A stretch of DNA of 36,798 nucleotides from Chloroflexota bacterium (GTDB lineage Bacteria > Chloroflexota > Anaerolineae > Aggregatilineales > Phototrophicaceae), in the NCBI GenBank assembly GCA_026707745.1, contig JAPOWG010000090.1, forward strand, positions 1-36,798, given 5' to 3'. The stretch's first letter is position 1; the number at the start of each line of letters is the position of its first letter. Under the pieces are notes generated by a model. That model worked only from the letters and a program-made list of their open reading frames with translations. It ran no database searches and was not told the DNA's origin. The position numbers and the translations under genes are program-made. Shown here piece after piece: positions 7,552-16,463 of the stretch.

Positions 7552-10320
7552 CTAGGCGTCAAAGAATTCTGACTGCAAGTCGACCGCGGGCGGTACAGCG
7601 TAGATGCGCGAGTGATTTGATTCGCATGTGACTGGAAAGTGATCACGGAATTTTTCCTCGCCTGCGCCTCCATATTGCGACAATTCGGTAGACCCATAAA
7701 GAATATACCCGATCCGATAACGGTCTATGATATGCCTTATCTGCGATATATCCTCGGCTGTGTAAAGGGTCTCCATATCTTGGCGTCGGCTGCCGGCAAT
7801 GTCGTAATATGTCGATCCTCGCCACTGACGTTCGTGGTTCTCCCAACCCAGGACAATCGGTATGCCGGTCAAGGCGCCAACTCTGCCGTAGCGTTCGCTG
7901 TATGCTCGCAGAACCGCTTCTGCCACTACCGCATCGTCGCGTCCGACAAGTTCGCTCAGACAGTGTATGACCTTGAGGTCGTCACGATCGATAAAATCGT
8001 CGCGGCCGTCCAGCGACAAGGGTTTGACAATCCGAATTGACATCTCGTCAGCCAAGGCAATTCCCTCGTGCTGCGAACGAATGATAGTAGACTCGCTGGC
8101 GTCAAACAAGCTGCCGTCCGTGAACAAGACGGTCCCGGGATAGACGGTCTCGCCCACCGTCACTTGCATGACCGGCGTCAACCAGTTTTCAGGCGGCCTG
8201 TATTGCTGTTGACTGCTGCCGCGTCCGGATTCGATCCAGGAGCGATGCATAATCCCCAGTACGCTGTAGGCGAGACCGGCCGCGAGCGCAAGCAGGACTA
8301 GCAGCGCATAAATGAATCGAAGTGCTTTGATCGGCCGCAGCGCCGCGCTGTCATCCAGGACACTGTAGACCGCATAAGCTGTCGCAACGCTCCAAACCGT
8401 CCAGGCTTGGTAATAAAACTTGAATACAGTGTTGATGCGGCTGCCAAAATTGTCCTTGAGAAAGACAAACTCGGGGATGAGCGTTAAGCACAATCCCATG
8501 CCGATCAAAAGCAAGGCGCAAGCGCTCGCGCCTGAATAGGTGATATTGGGAGTCGGCGCCTCTTGAATCTGCTCGCGCGCCCGGCTCTTGGGAAACAGGC
8601 GCGCGAGAATCAGAACGATGCCGACGAGCAACACCAGCGTCGTCATGCCATATTCGATTCGGCGTTCGATCAATAGGGGAATTACTTCACCCCATCCTCC
8701 GGACTGCGCGACTAATTGACCAATAGCTGGCATCACCGCGGAAGACATTGCGCCGATCACGCTGGAAATGACTAGAAGCAGAAGCAGCCCAATGAACGCA
8801 ACAGCGCCGATCGCCCTAGCGAGTTGCCAGTTTAGACGCAGAAACCGATGACCCCGCCAAGCCTCCACCAGCAGGAAACCAGGCAGGATGAGCAGAATCG
8901 GACCGAACATGATGAAGAAGCGTCTGAATGAGGTCGGGTTTACCAGGTTTGGCAGCAATCCGCCGGCTTGAGATCGAAACCCTATAAAAAACGGGAAGTA
9001 GGCCAGTAGAGCGATACCGGCCAACAGGAGTCCGAATACTAGCAACACGGCGGTATCGGCGACGCTTAGCCTGCCACGGTCGTTCAGCATCAGGCGGCGC
9101 AGCGCTTCCGCAGCGACCAAACCAAACAAATAGATCGGTCCGTCCCAGGTGTTGAGGAAGGCCAAGCCGCCGACGACGATGCCATACAAGATGGCTTCCG
9201 GAAGCCGCGGCTGTCTTCTCAACAGCACGATGTTGATCATCAGGCCGATCGTCATCAAGGCAAAAGGCAGTGCCAGGACATGCGGATGATTATCCGCAAG
9301 CAAGAAGCTAAAGGCGGGAAACTCGTCGATCGGCTGGATCGGCCCAAGCGAATTGTCCAGATTGTAGTCTGTCAGGACGCGGCTGGCGCGGAACCACCAC
9401 CAGTAGCTCCAGCTAGCGGGATCGGAAAAAAGGGCTGATCGTGGATCGTGCGTATAGCTGCCTTCAGGGAAGTTCGCGCGATCTTGGGTACCCCAGAAAT
9501 TCAGGTAGGGTTCCGTGGCATATCCCGACTGAAAGGGAAACTCGATGAGAACCGCCTGGAAATTGCCGACGAGCGTCATGAAGAGCATCGCTAGCAATCC
9601 GGCGGCGATCGCCTTCGCTCGCGAAGCCCCGATATTTCGGAATTGTATCGCTATCTCGAACGCGCGGGAACGCACCAGATTGTAGGCGACGCCAAAGGCG
9701 CAAATGCCCGTCAAGGCAAACTGCGACGCAGCCGTCAAGTTAAAGCCGACCGTGCTGCTGATATTGCTGAAAACCGACAGCATGGCGGACATCAAGTAAC
9801 CCATGTAGTAATAGCTGATCGCGTAACCCGCCATCCAGGGATCGTCCGGCGGGAAACTCGCGCTGCGTTGCACGGCGCTCAGGAACGCCAGCTCCATGGG
9901 TTTTTCCGTATACAGAATCGAGTTCTGATGCGCTCTATAGACTGCCCAAACGAGAAACAAGACCAGAAACAATAATTCGGTCGCCAGCACGACGGCGCGA
10001 TTTTCTTGCCACCAGGCGCGTATGTCGCGCCAGTCGCCTTTTTGTGCGTAAACTGTTAGTGATAGGAGGAGTAGCGCGACCCAAGTTAGCGCGATGCTGC
10101 CGGCGGAGTTTTCTAGCAGACCAAAGCTAGTCAAGAGCCAGTAGACGAATGTCAGCGCCAGCATGCCGATTACGCGCGACAAGCTGTAACCCTTGTCGGG
10201 CAGCCCTCCCAAGAGACGGAGGCATAGCGGAAAAGCCGCCAGGCCCGCTAACGTGATAGCCAGCCACCAGCTAAAGAGCAGATGTCCTTCGCGAGTCAGC
10301 CATTCCTGGATAAGTGTCAA
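7552..10320 (-). CDS. DUF2298 / YYY-family membrane protein
   Basis: A 922-aa multi-span membrane protein of the DUF2298 (Chlor_Arch_YYY) family. Family marks visible are FPPDDPWMAGYAISYYYMGY around residues 156-175, which contains the name-giving YYY, then NTVFKFYYQAWTVW, VLGWENHERQWRG and YILYGSTE near the C-terminus. The family is known from Chloroflexota and Archaea and is thought to act in cell-surface glycan work, but its reaction is not established. The start is TTG at 10320, overlapping the stop of the upstream 1956-aa gene as TTGA, with GAGGAG about ten bases before it. That overlap suggests translational coupling, and the upstream neighbour contains a second copy of the same domain, so the two may work as a pair. 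Confidence 0.9.
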   Translation of the reverse strand: MTLIQEWLTREGHLLFSWWLAITLAGLAAFPLCLRLLGGLPDKGYSLSRVIGMLALTFVYWLLTSFGLLENSAGSIALTWVALLLLSLTVYAQKGDWRDIRAWWQENRAVVLATELLFLVLFLVWAVYRAHQNSILYTEKPMELAFLSAVQRSASFPPDDPWMAGYAISYYYMGYLMSAMLSVFSNISSTVGFNLTAASQFALTGICAFGVAYNLVRSRAFEIAIQFRNIGASRAKAIAAGLLAMLFMTLVGNFQAVLIEFPFQSGYATEPYLNFWGTQDRANFPEGSYTHDPRSALFSDPASWSYWWWFRASRVLTDYNLDNSLGPIQPIDEFPAFSFLLADNHPHVLALPFALMTIGLMINIVLLRRQPRLPEAILYGIVVGGLAFLNTWDGPIYLFGLVAAEALRRLMLNDRGRLSVADTAVLLVFGLLLAGIALLAYFPFFIGFRSQAGGLLPNLVNPTSFRRFFIMFGPILLILPGFLLVEAWRGHRFLRLNWQLARAIGAVAFIGLLLLLVISSVIGAMSSAVMPAIGQLVAQSGGWGEVIPLLIERRIEYGMTTLVLLVGIVLILARLFPKSRAREQIQEAPTPNITYSGASACALLLIGMGLCLTLIPEFVFLKDNFGSRINTVFKFYYQAWTVWSVATAYAVYSVLDDSAALRPIKALRFIYALLVLLALAAGLAYSVLGIMHRSWIESGRGSSQQQYRPPENWLTPVMQVTVGETVYPGTVLFTDGSLFDASESTIIRSQHEGIALADEMSIRIVKPLSLDGRDDFIDRDDLKVIHCLSELVGRDDAVVAEAVLRAYSERYGRVGALTGIPIVLGWENHERQWRGSTYYDIAGSRRQDMETLYTAEDISQIRHIIDRYRIGYILYGSTELSQYGGAGEEKFRDHFPVTCESNHSRIYAVPPAVDLQSEFFDA

Positions 10321-13300
10321 GTAAATCGCTCCTCGAGATATCGCAGTATGGCGTCTTCCTTAACTTGATAGATCATGCCGCCCTCGATGGCGAATGCGAT
10401 CGATAGCAGACCCTCGCTGACCATGCGTTCGAACTTGGCAAGGCCCTCCGGGGTTGAATGTAGCTCTTCCAATCCGCTGCGGACGATGTATCTCACGTCA
10501 TAGTGGTGAAGGATATCCACAGCATCGTCGATGTCTCCGGTATTGTAAAAGGCGCGGACATTTCTTTCGCGCTGTTCAACCCAGGTCGGCAGCGGATCAA
10601 TGGTGCGTTGCTGCCGCTGGTGCCAGTTCCAGCCAAGAACCGAGGGCAGACCGGTAGCTATCGAAATACGGCCGTTCCACTGATATTCGCTGGGGAAGCG
10701 CCGGCCCTCCATGATCACGGGCGAGCCGGCAATGTTTTCCTGCATCCAGCGAATCAGCGCATGGTCGACGGCGAGATCCAGTATCGCTGCGTCGTTCTTG
10801 TCCGGTGCGGTTTCCCGGTGTGTGGATTCTTTCATATAGTCAAGGCCGTCGAGGGTCAAGGGTAAGTGGGGAGCCATTCGGTCCAGGGATCGGGCCCGCG
10901 TTGCCAATATCGGGTATGCGCCGGCGACCGTGAACAGCCCGATACACGTTGCGAACCAAAATACGCGTATGGGCTTGCGCCAGTGAAGGGCGGAGCTCAG
11001 CAGGGGACTTATTGCGACGCCCCCCGCCACGCTCAGCAGCAGCCAAACCTGGATGTAAAACTTGAAAACTGTATTCTGACGGCCGATATCCCCGCCGATG
11101 ACGACGATCTCTACGCCAAGTGTCAAGGAAAGCGCCAATCCGATCAAGACAAGTACGAATCGCAGCGCGCGTGATTGACCGGGGCGGAAGAACAGAAAGG
11201 CGATCCATACCAGCATTGGCAGCACGATCAGAGCCACCTGATAGTGCGCGACGAACATGGCCAGCGATATCAGCAAGACCAGGATAACGCCGGCTCCCCC
11301 GTTTCTTAGCAGCCTGCCGCGTCCGCGCAGCGCCGCGACGCGCGTACTTCTCATCCAATGCCCGGTCTCCCAGATCAAGAGCGATATAACCAGAAACAGG
11401 AATAGACCGTGAATGTCGAAGTAGGCCCAGAGCGGCGTTTTCCCGCCATGCCACAGGCTCAGGCTCGTATAGTTGGAGGCGTACCAGGTCGTGTATGGCA
11501 ATGCGAATGCCAAGTTGAGCGCCAGGAACCCGCCGACGCGGCCGAGCAGATCTAGCGCCGACGCCCTGACCAGAAAATGCCGGAGCGCGATCCAGACCAC
11601 AATCAGCGCGATGCAAGCGAGCAAGACGCGCCTGATGATTGCCAGCGCCTCCGACAGGGCCGCTGCCGACGCGCCGATACTTGAGCCGTATTGAGTATGC
11701 AGGAGCGTGACAGCGCCGATTGCGATCAGCAGCGCGCCGGTCAATACTGTGTAAAATCGAACATCAATACCCCCGCGAAAAGTATCGCCCCAGCGCAGCC
11801 ACCAGCAATAACTCAGGCCGGCCGTCGCCAGCAGGGTCATCGAGGGCCAATCCCAGGTATTGCTTGCCTGCATGACGCCGACCGCCATTGCTCCCAGCGC
11901 CAGCGTCAGAAATCTCTCCCAAGCGCTTCGCCGATCTCTGCCAACTTGCATCAGCTCGTTGAAAAGGAAGACCACGGTCATCAAAATGAGTGGCATATTG
12001 ATCATGTGGGCGTGCAAGTCGCCATACAAAAAGGTAAAAAACGGCATCTCTGTTATTGCGTTTCCGCGCACGCCGGGCGTTTCGGCCAATACGCGCGAGG
12101 GACCCCAATACCAGCGGTCATACCCCATGGGTATGGATTCTCCGCTGATCGCCAAACCGACCCCTCGCGCAAGCCCGCCTGCAAGCGACAATGAACTATT
12201 GATCTCGTAGCGAACATTGTCGGTCAGCCTGGATTGAGATGCTTGCTCTCTCAGTTGAGCGCGCTTGTTCACGTCCGGCGCTTGACCCTGAGCATCGCGA
12301 TATTCGTCGACCAGGAACGCTTCGAGCCCCTCGGGTTTTCGGTAACCGCCTAACTCCGCTATGCCGTTTCCAGCCACTCGAACCGTATCGAGGTTGCCTA
12401 AGAGGATGCACATCAACATCGCCAGGATCCCTGCAGTCCAGGGACTTCCCAGCCGTCTTGTCCCTTTGCCGTTCGATCCTTCATTATTCTGGCGGCTCAT
12501 TTTCCAGCGTGAATGGATATTGAATGCGGCGGAAAACGCCCCCGCGCCGGTCAGCGAGAATATCGTAGGGATCATCAAGTTGTAGGCGAAAGAGGGGACG
12601 ATTCCCAACAGCAGGGATGGCACGCCAACCAAGACATATCCAAAGTAATAGTAGTTAATGAATCCGCCGGCAAACCACGGGTCAATCGGCGGGAAGGTCG
12701 TACTGCGCAAAACACCGTTCAGATAGGCGAAATCCATGGGCTTTTCGCCGCCTTTGTACGGGTGCCAGAGATCCGGATTCGTCAGCCGGATGACCAGCAT
12801 CAGTACGAAGGCCAGGATTGCCAGCAACTCCATCCAGGCCAGACGCCGCCAGTTCCCGCGAAGAAACTGCATCAGGCTCAAACGCTTGCGATAGGCCATA
12901 TTTGTACTGAACAGCGCGAGCAGCGCGAGCAGCGCCAGGAGGCCAGCCTGTGACCACAGCGGGAATTTCAGCGTCGAAGCAGCCCAGGCAAACCAGGCTA
13001 CTAACAATACGCCCACAAGCTTGCTAATACCGTAGCCTCCATCTGCCAGGCTGGGGAATAGAGCGAAAACGATGGGAAAACTGATGACGCCGATAAGAAG
13101 GAGCGCGACATACCAGAACAGCGTTCCGAGCGCCTGATTGCTGTTCGCGATACCCTCGCTGAAAAAGCGATCCGACCAGGTGCCGCCCGCCGTTTGAGTC
13201 TCATAGTCAGCCCGCGGAAACGTCAAAGCGGTCGGTACCGCGTCCGTTTCCATGGACGTCCAATATATGACACCCAGCCTGTCTGCGCTGCCGTAGTCTC

Positions 13301-16187
13301 TTGACAATTCATGCGCCTGCCGTAGCGACACTGAAGAGAGTACCGCCTTCACTTTCGCGCTCGAATAGTCCTCCGATTTGCGGAAGACAAAGACGGCTGG
13401 ATGATCGTATACGTGAAAGGCTTCATCGCCTTCGATTTCGTTCAGCCAGGCAGGGGAATCAAATAGTGGCAAGTGCTGATCGGAGACCCGCCAAGGTCCC
13501 AATTGGTATGGCTCGTCGAAAAGCGCAACTAGCTCGTATCCCAACTCACCCGCAAAGAGTTTCTCATAATAATGCGTTGTCAGGGGCCAGCGCATACGAT
13601 TGCGCGTTTCCGTATCGTAAAAGCGGTTGCTGGCAATCGTGAGGTAGTCGCCAACTTCCAGCGTGTGCACCATGTTCTCGTATTTGCTTTGATTGTCCAC
13701 CGGGAAGGACATGATCTGATCGTATGAATTGACCAAGGCGCTAAAGGCGTATTTGCCGCGACAGTCCTCGTCGCGAACGAGCCCCGAGGCGGGACGGTCA
13801 ACCAGCGCCAGGTCCTCAGGCAATTGACAGGTCAACGTGCCCGTCACAGTGTTGTCCCAGCTGCCTTCCGTCAGAACGACAGAACCCGATCCGATGATGT
13901 CGCCGCTGCCTTCTGCTGCAAGGATTTCAAATACATACCGTTTTCCCGCCTCTACTTGCCAAGGCCTGGCGAACGGGATTTCATAGCTGTTGCCCAGCGG
14001 ATGATCGCGTCGCGCCAAATTGGCTTCCAGGACCGCCTCCGCTAGCAGTTGATTGTCGCCTTCGGGATATACGCGTATTTCCAGTCTTTCCGGCTCTGGA
14101 TCATCTAGCGGATCACCCAGGTGCGGCGCAAAAACGGTCGCAATCGAACCGCTTGCAGGAGCGGCGAAGACCGTGTGTCGGGGGGACTCTTCGCGGTAAT
14201 GCGTGACGCTTTTGAACAATTTCTCGGGCAAGTTGGCTGATGAATAACCCGTATTCGCCACAGCAACGTTGACCAGCGGCAATGACTCCTCCGAGCCGTC
14301 GATGCGCATGGCAAAATCACCGGGCACGTGCTTGAACAAGTAGCGAGACGCCTGCACAAGCGTTGTCTGGTGCCTGTAGACATTCCCGAACATCACCCCC
14401 CACATCGCGGTAAAGCCGATGGCGAACACGGCCAGCGCGATGGCTCGGCTTGATCGCGGCAATGGAAGCAAAGCCGCCAACAGCAGTATTGCGCCGATGG
14501 CCGCCGCGCTGATCGCGGTCGCGTCCTGTGTGCCCTGCGTACCGATGTAAAGCTGATATGCGCCTACTGCCCCGAACAGGACGCCGAGGATCGACAGCAG
14601 GACGCGCGTCGCGATTGTATCGCCCCGGGCGCGCCGCGCATGACGGATCAATTGCGCGATTGCCCAGCCAGCCAATACCGCCAAAGCGCTATACAGCGGC
14701 AAATAGTAGCGCATGGTCATGGGCCACAACTGGTTCAGCCAGACAAAATAGGCGCCGACCCAGACCACAAGCAATACGTTGTTCAGCGCCGCCTTCCGCA
14801 TGCGCGCGATCCGATAGGCGGACCAGCCCCAGCCGAACCAGGCCAGCAGAGCCAACGGCGGTCCCATGGCCCAAAGCGCCATATCTTTAAGCGGGTAAAA
14901 ATAGGATGCCCGCGACAGCCATTGCCAGTTGGGCGGCGAGTCTTGCACGCCAGACACGCCATGACTGGCGGCGCGCACATTTTCCAACCAGCGGTCGTTG
15001 GGCATTATGCCCAGGAAATCCGGTCCCATAAACGCATAGGGATTGAGTAGACGAAAAACCAGGAAGGTGGCGAATCCCGCCAATATCAACCCAAAGAAAT
15101 GATAGGCGAGGATCCGCAGTCTCTCCTGAAGATTCAAACTTGGGTCGAAGAAAGGAGCCATCTTGACAATGGCGGCCAAAACCACGATGCCTGCCAGAGG
15201 CGCCAGGTTCATGCGGCTGGCGACTGCGGCGCCACAGGCGAGGCCAAACAGCAAGTATGACGAAAGTCTGCCCCGTTGCTGCACGGCAACCGCAAAGTAA
15301 AGCGCAAGCGTGACCAAGCAGGCGGCAATCGCATTCGTCGTAGCGTAGTGAGATTTCTGAATGGCCAGTGGCGCCGCCGCGTACAGCGCGGCCGCGATAA
15401 TCCCGACCCATCTGCCATGAATTCGGCTGCCCAGCGCGAAGATCACGACAATCGCTAGCAAGTCGAAGAGCGTCGACAGTCCACGCCAAACAAGATGCCC
15501 GCCTTGCCAGTCAAACAAGGGCAATCCAGCCTCCGTAGCATCACGGACGAATTGGCCGGCATAGTGGGCGAGCAACAGGGGAAAGGTGCCATAGGCATAA
15601 AAGCCGTGGCCCGCCTGATGTGGATTCAGGGGAGAACATCGCGCGTCGAAGTACTTGCCTATGCCCTTGCTCCCGGGATAGTGATGCCGACATCGCAACG
15701 ACTGCAGTTGCAGGGAATCCAACGTAACCGCGACGCTCAGGCCTGCGAAATTAGTTCCCAGCCCCTCGTCAACGATCACCGCATCCAATTGGCTCGCTCG
15801 CAGCGCTTCCAAAGCCTGCGCTATCTGTCCGTAGATGCTGACGTGATTGTCGCTCGCTAGCCAACTGGCCACCTGTGCCGAAAACGTCTCGCCAACGGCG
15901 CCAATGCGGATTCCGAATACAGCGGACGGATCGGCAATGTCTTGGAGACCTTGCTGGCCGCTCCTTACAAGGATGCTCTGGCTGGGAAAATTGCTTTGGT
16001 CATAGGTAAACTCGTTCCTGCCGCCGACGTTCGGCAGCAACAGGATGGAAAGGAAACGCTCGTCAGGATGCGAATAAGAGAAGTCGTCCCAATTATGTCC
16101 AGTGAAACGCAGGACTCCCGCGAAGACCAGAATGATTGTCACAAACAGCGCCGTAATGGCGGATTTTCTCATTGATTGGCGCCTCAT
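10317..16187 (-). CDS. Giant fusion: GT-C glycosyltransferase plus DUF2298/YYY domain
   Basis: At 1956 aa this is the largest gene here. The N-terminal half (about 1-640) is a GT-C enzyme: one span, then SYSHPDERF (38-45) with the expected D-E pair, and several further spans. Residues about 640-1010 form a beta-rich, hydrophilic region that should lie outside the membrane. From about 1030 it becomes a complete YYY protein: FPPIDPWFAGGFINYYYFGY with the YYY near residue 1180, then NTVFKFYIQVWLLLS, VLGWNWHQRQQR and YIVRSGLEELH, each with a counterpart in the 922-aa protein encoded just downstream. The ATG at 16187 has a poor ribosome site; a second ATG at 16172 is preceded by GAGG at nine bases and may be the true start. 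A 276-nt gap separates it from the previous gene, so a promoter there is possible. Confidence 0.9.
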   Translation of the reverse strand: MRRQSMRKSAITALFVTIILVFAGVLRFTGHNWDDFSYSHPDERFLSILLLPNVGGRNEFTYDQSNFPSQSILVRSGQQGLQDIADPSAVFGIRIGAVGETFSAQVASWLASDNHVSIYGQIAQALEALRASQLDAVIVDEGLGTNFAGLSVAVTLDSLQLQSLRCRHHYPGSKGIGKYFDARCSPLNPHQAGHGFYAYGTFPLLLAHYAGQFVRDATEAGLPLFDWQGGHLVWRGLSTLFDLLAIVVIFALGSRIHGRWVGIIAAALYAAAPLAIQKSHYATTNAIAACLVTLALYFAVAVQQRGRLSSYLLFGLACGAAVASRMNLAPLAGIVVLAAIVKMAPFFDPSLNLQERLRILAYHFFGLILAGFATFLVFRLLNPYAFMGPDFLGIMPNDRWLENVRAASHGVSGVQDSPPNWQWLSRASYFYPLKDMALWAMGPPLALLAWFGWGWSAYRIARMRKAALNNVLLVVWVGAYFVWLNQLWPMTMRYYLPLYSALAVLAGWAIAQLIRHARRARGDTIATRVLLSILGVLFGAVGAYQLYIGTQGTQDATAISAAAIGAILLLAALLPLPRSSRAIALAVFAIGFTAMWGVMFGNVYRHQTTLVQASRYLFKHVPGDFAMRIDGSEESLPLVNVAVANTGYSSANLPEKLFKSVTHYREESPRHTVFAAPASGSIATVFAPHLGDPLDDPEPERLEIRVYPEGDNQLLAEAVLEANLARRDHPLGNSYEIPFARPWQVEAGKRYVFEILAAEGSGDIIGSGSVVLTEGSWDNTVTGTLTCQLPEDLALVDRPASGLVRDEDCRGKYAFSALVNSYDQIMSFPVDNQSKYENMVHTLEVGDYLTIASNRFYDTETRNRMRWPLTTHYYEKLFAGELGYELVALFDEPYQLGPWRVSDQHLPLFDSPAWLNEIEGDEAFHVYDHPAVFVFRKSEDYSSAKVKAVLSSVSLRQAHELSRDYGSADRLGVIYWTSMETDAVPTALTFPRADYETQTAGGTWSDRFFSEGIANSNQALGTLFWYVALLLIGVISFPIVFALFPSLADGGYGISKLVGVLLVAWFAWAASTLKFPLWSQAGLLALLALLALFSTNMAYRKRLSLMQFLRGNWRRLAWMELLAILAFVLMLVIRLTNPDLWHPYKGGEKPMDFAYLNGVLRSTTFPPIDPWFAGGFINYYYFGYVLVGVPSLLLGIVPSFAYNLMIPTIFSLTGAGAFSAAFNIHSRWKMSRQNNEGSNGKGTRRLGSPWTAGILAMLMCILLGNLDTVRVAGNGIAELGGYRKPEGLEAFLVDEYRDAQGQAPDVNKRAQLREQASQSRLTDNVRYEINSSLSLAGGLARGVGLAISGESIPMGYDRWYWGPSRVLAETPGVRGNAITEMPFFTFLYGDLHAHMINMPLILMTVVFLFNELMQVGRDRRSAWERFLTLALGAMAVGVMQASNTWDWPSMTLLATAGLSYCWWLRWGDTFRGGIDVRFYTVLTGALLIAIGAVTLLHTQYGSSIGASAAALSEALAIIRRVLLACIALIVVWIALRHFLVRASALDLLGRVGGFLALNLAFALPYTTWYASNYTSLSLWHGGKTPLWAYFDIHGLFLFLVISLLIWETGHWMRSTRVAALRGRGRLLRNGGAGVILVLLISLAMFVAHYQVALIVLPMLVWIAFLFFRPGQSRALRFVLVLIGLALSLTLGVEIVVIGGDIGRQNTVFKFYIQVWLLLSVAGGVAISPLLSSALHWRKPIRVFWFATCIGLFTVAGAYPILATRARSLDRMAPHLPLTLDGLDYMKESTHRETAPDKNDAAILDLAVDHALIRWMQENIAGSPVIMEGRRFPSEYQWNGRISIATGLPSVLGWNWHQRQQRTIDPLPTWVEQRERNVRAFYNTGDIDDAVDILHHYDVRYIVRSGLEELHSTPEGLAKFERMVSEGLLSIAFAIEGGMIYQVKEDAILRYLEERFT

Positions 16188-16463
16188 TTCTTGCGCCGCG
16201 ACATTGTGGCCATCGTTGTTACTCGCACAAGTATTTACACGTGATGCTGGATCGGATTCCTATGTTTCAAGTGTGGCTTCGCAAATATCCGTCGATTCCC
16301 GGTTCCTTTGCTAGCTCACTATGGTAGTTGCTGCGCCATTCTATGACAAAGTCATTTGCAAATACACCGTCGCCAGCAGCGCCTCCCCGCAAGCCCGGTC
16401 GCAACTGTGAATACAACTGAGAGAATAGCATGTATTCCTTGGCACAACGCTCCAACGTGTATC
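16188..16463. other. 276-nt gap inside the glycosyltransferase block
   Basis: This is the only long break in the minus-strand block. I see no gene, no repeat of the families found elsewhere and no strong hairpin. On the minus strand there is no convincing -35/-10 pair, although an internal promoter for the 1956-aa gene would fit here. Confidence 0.5.
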
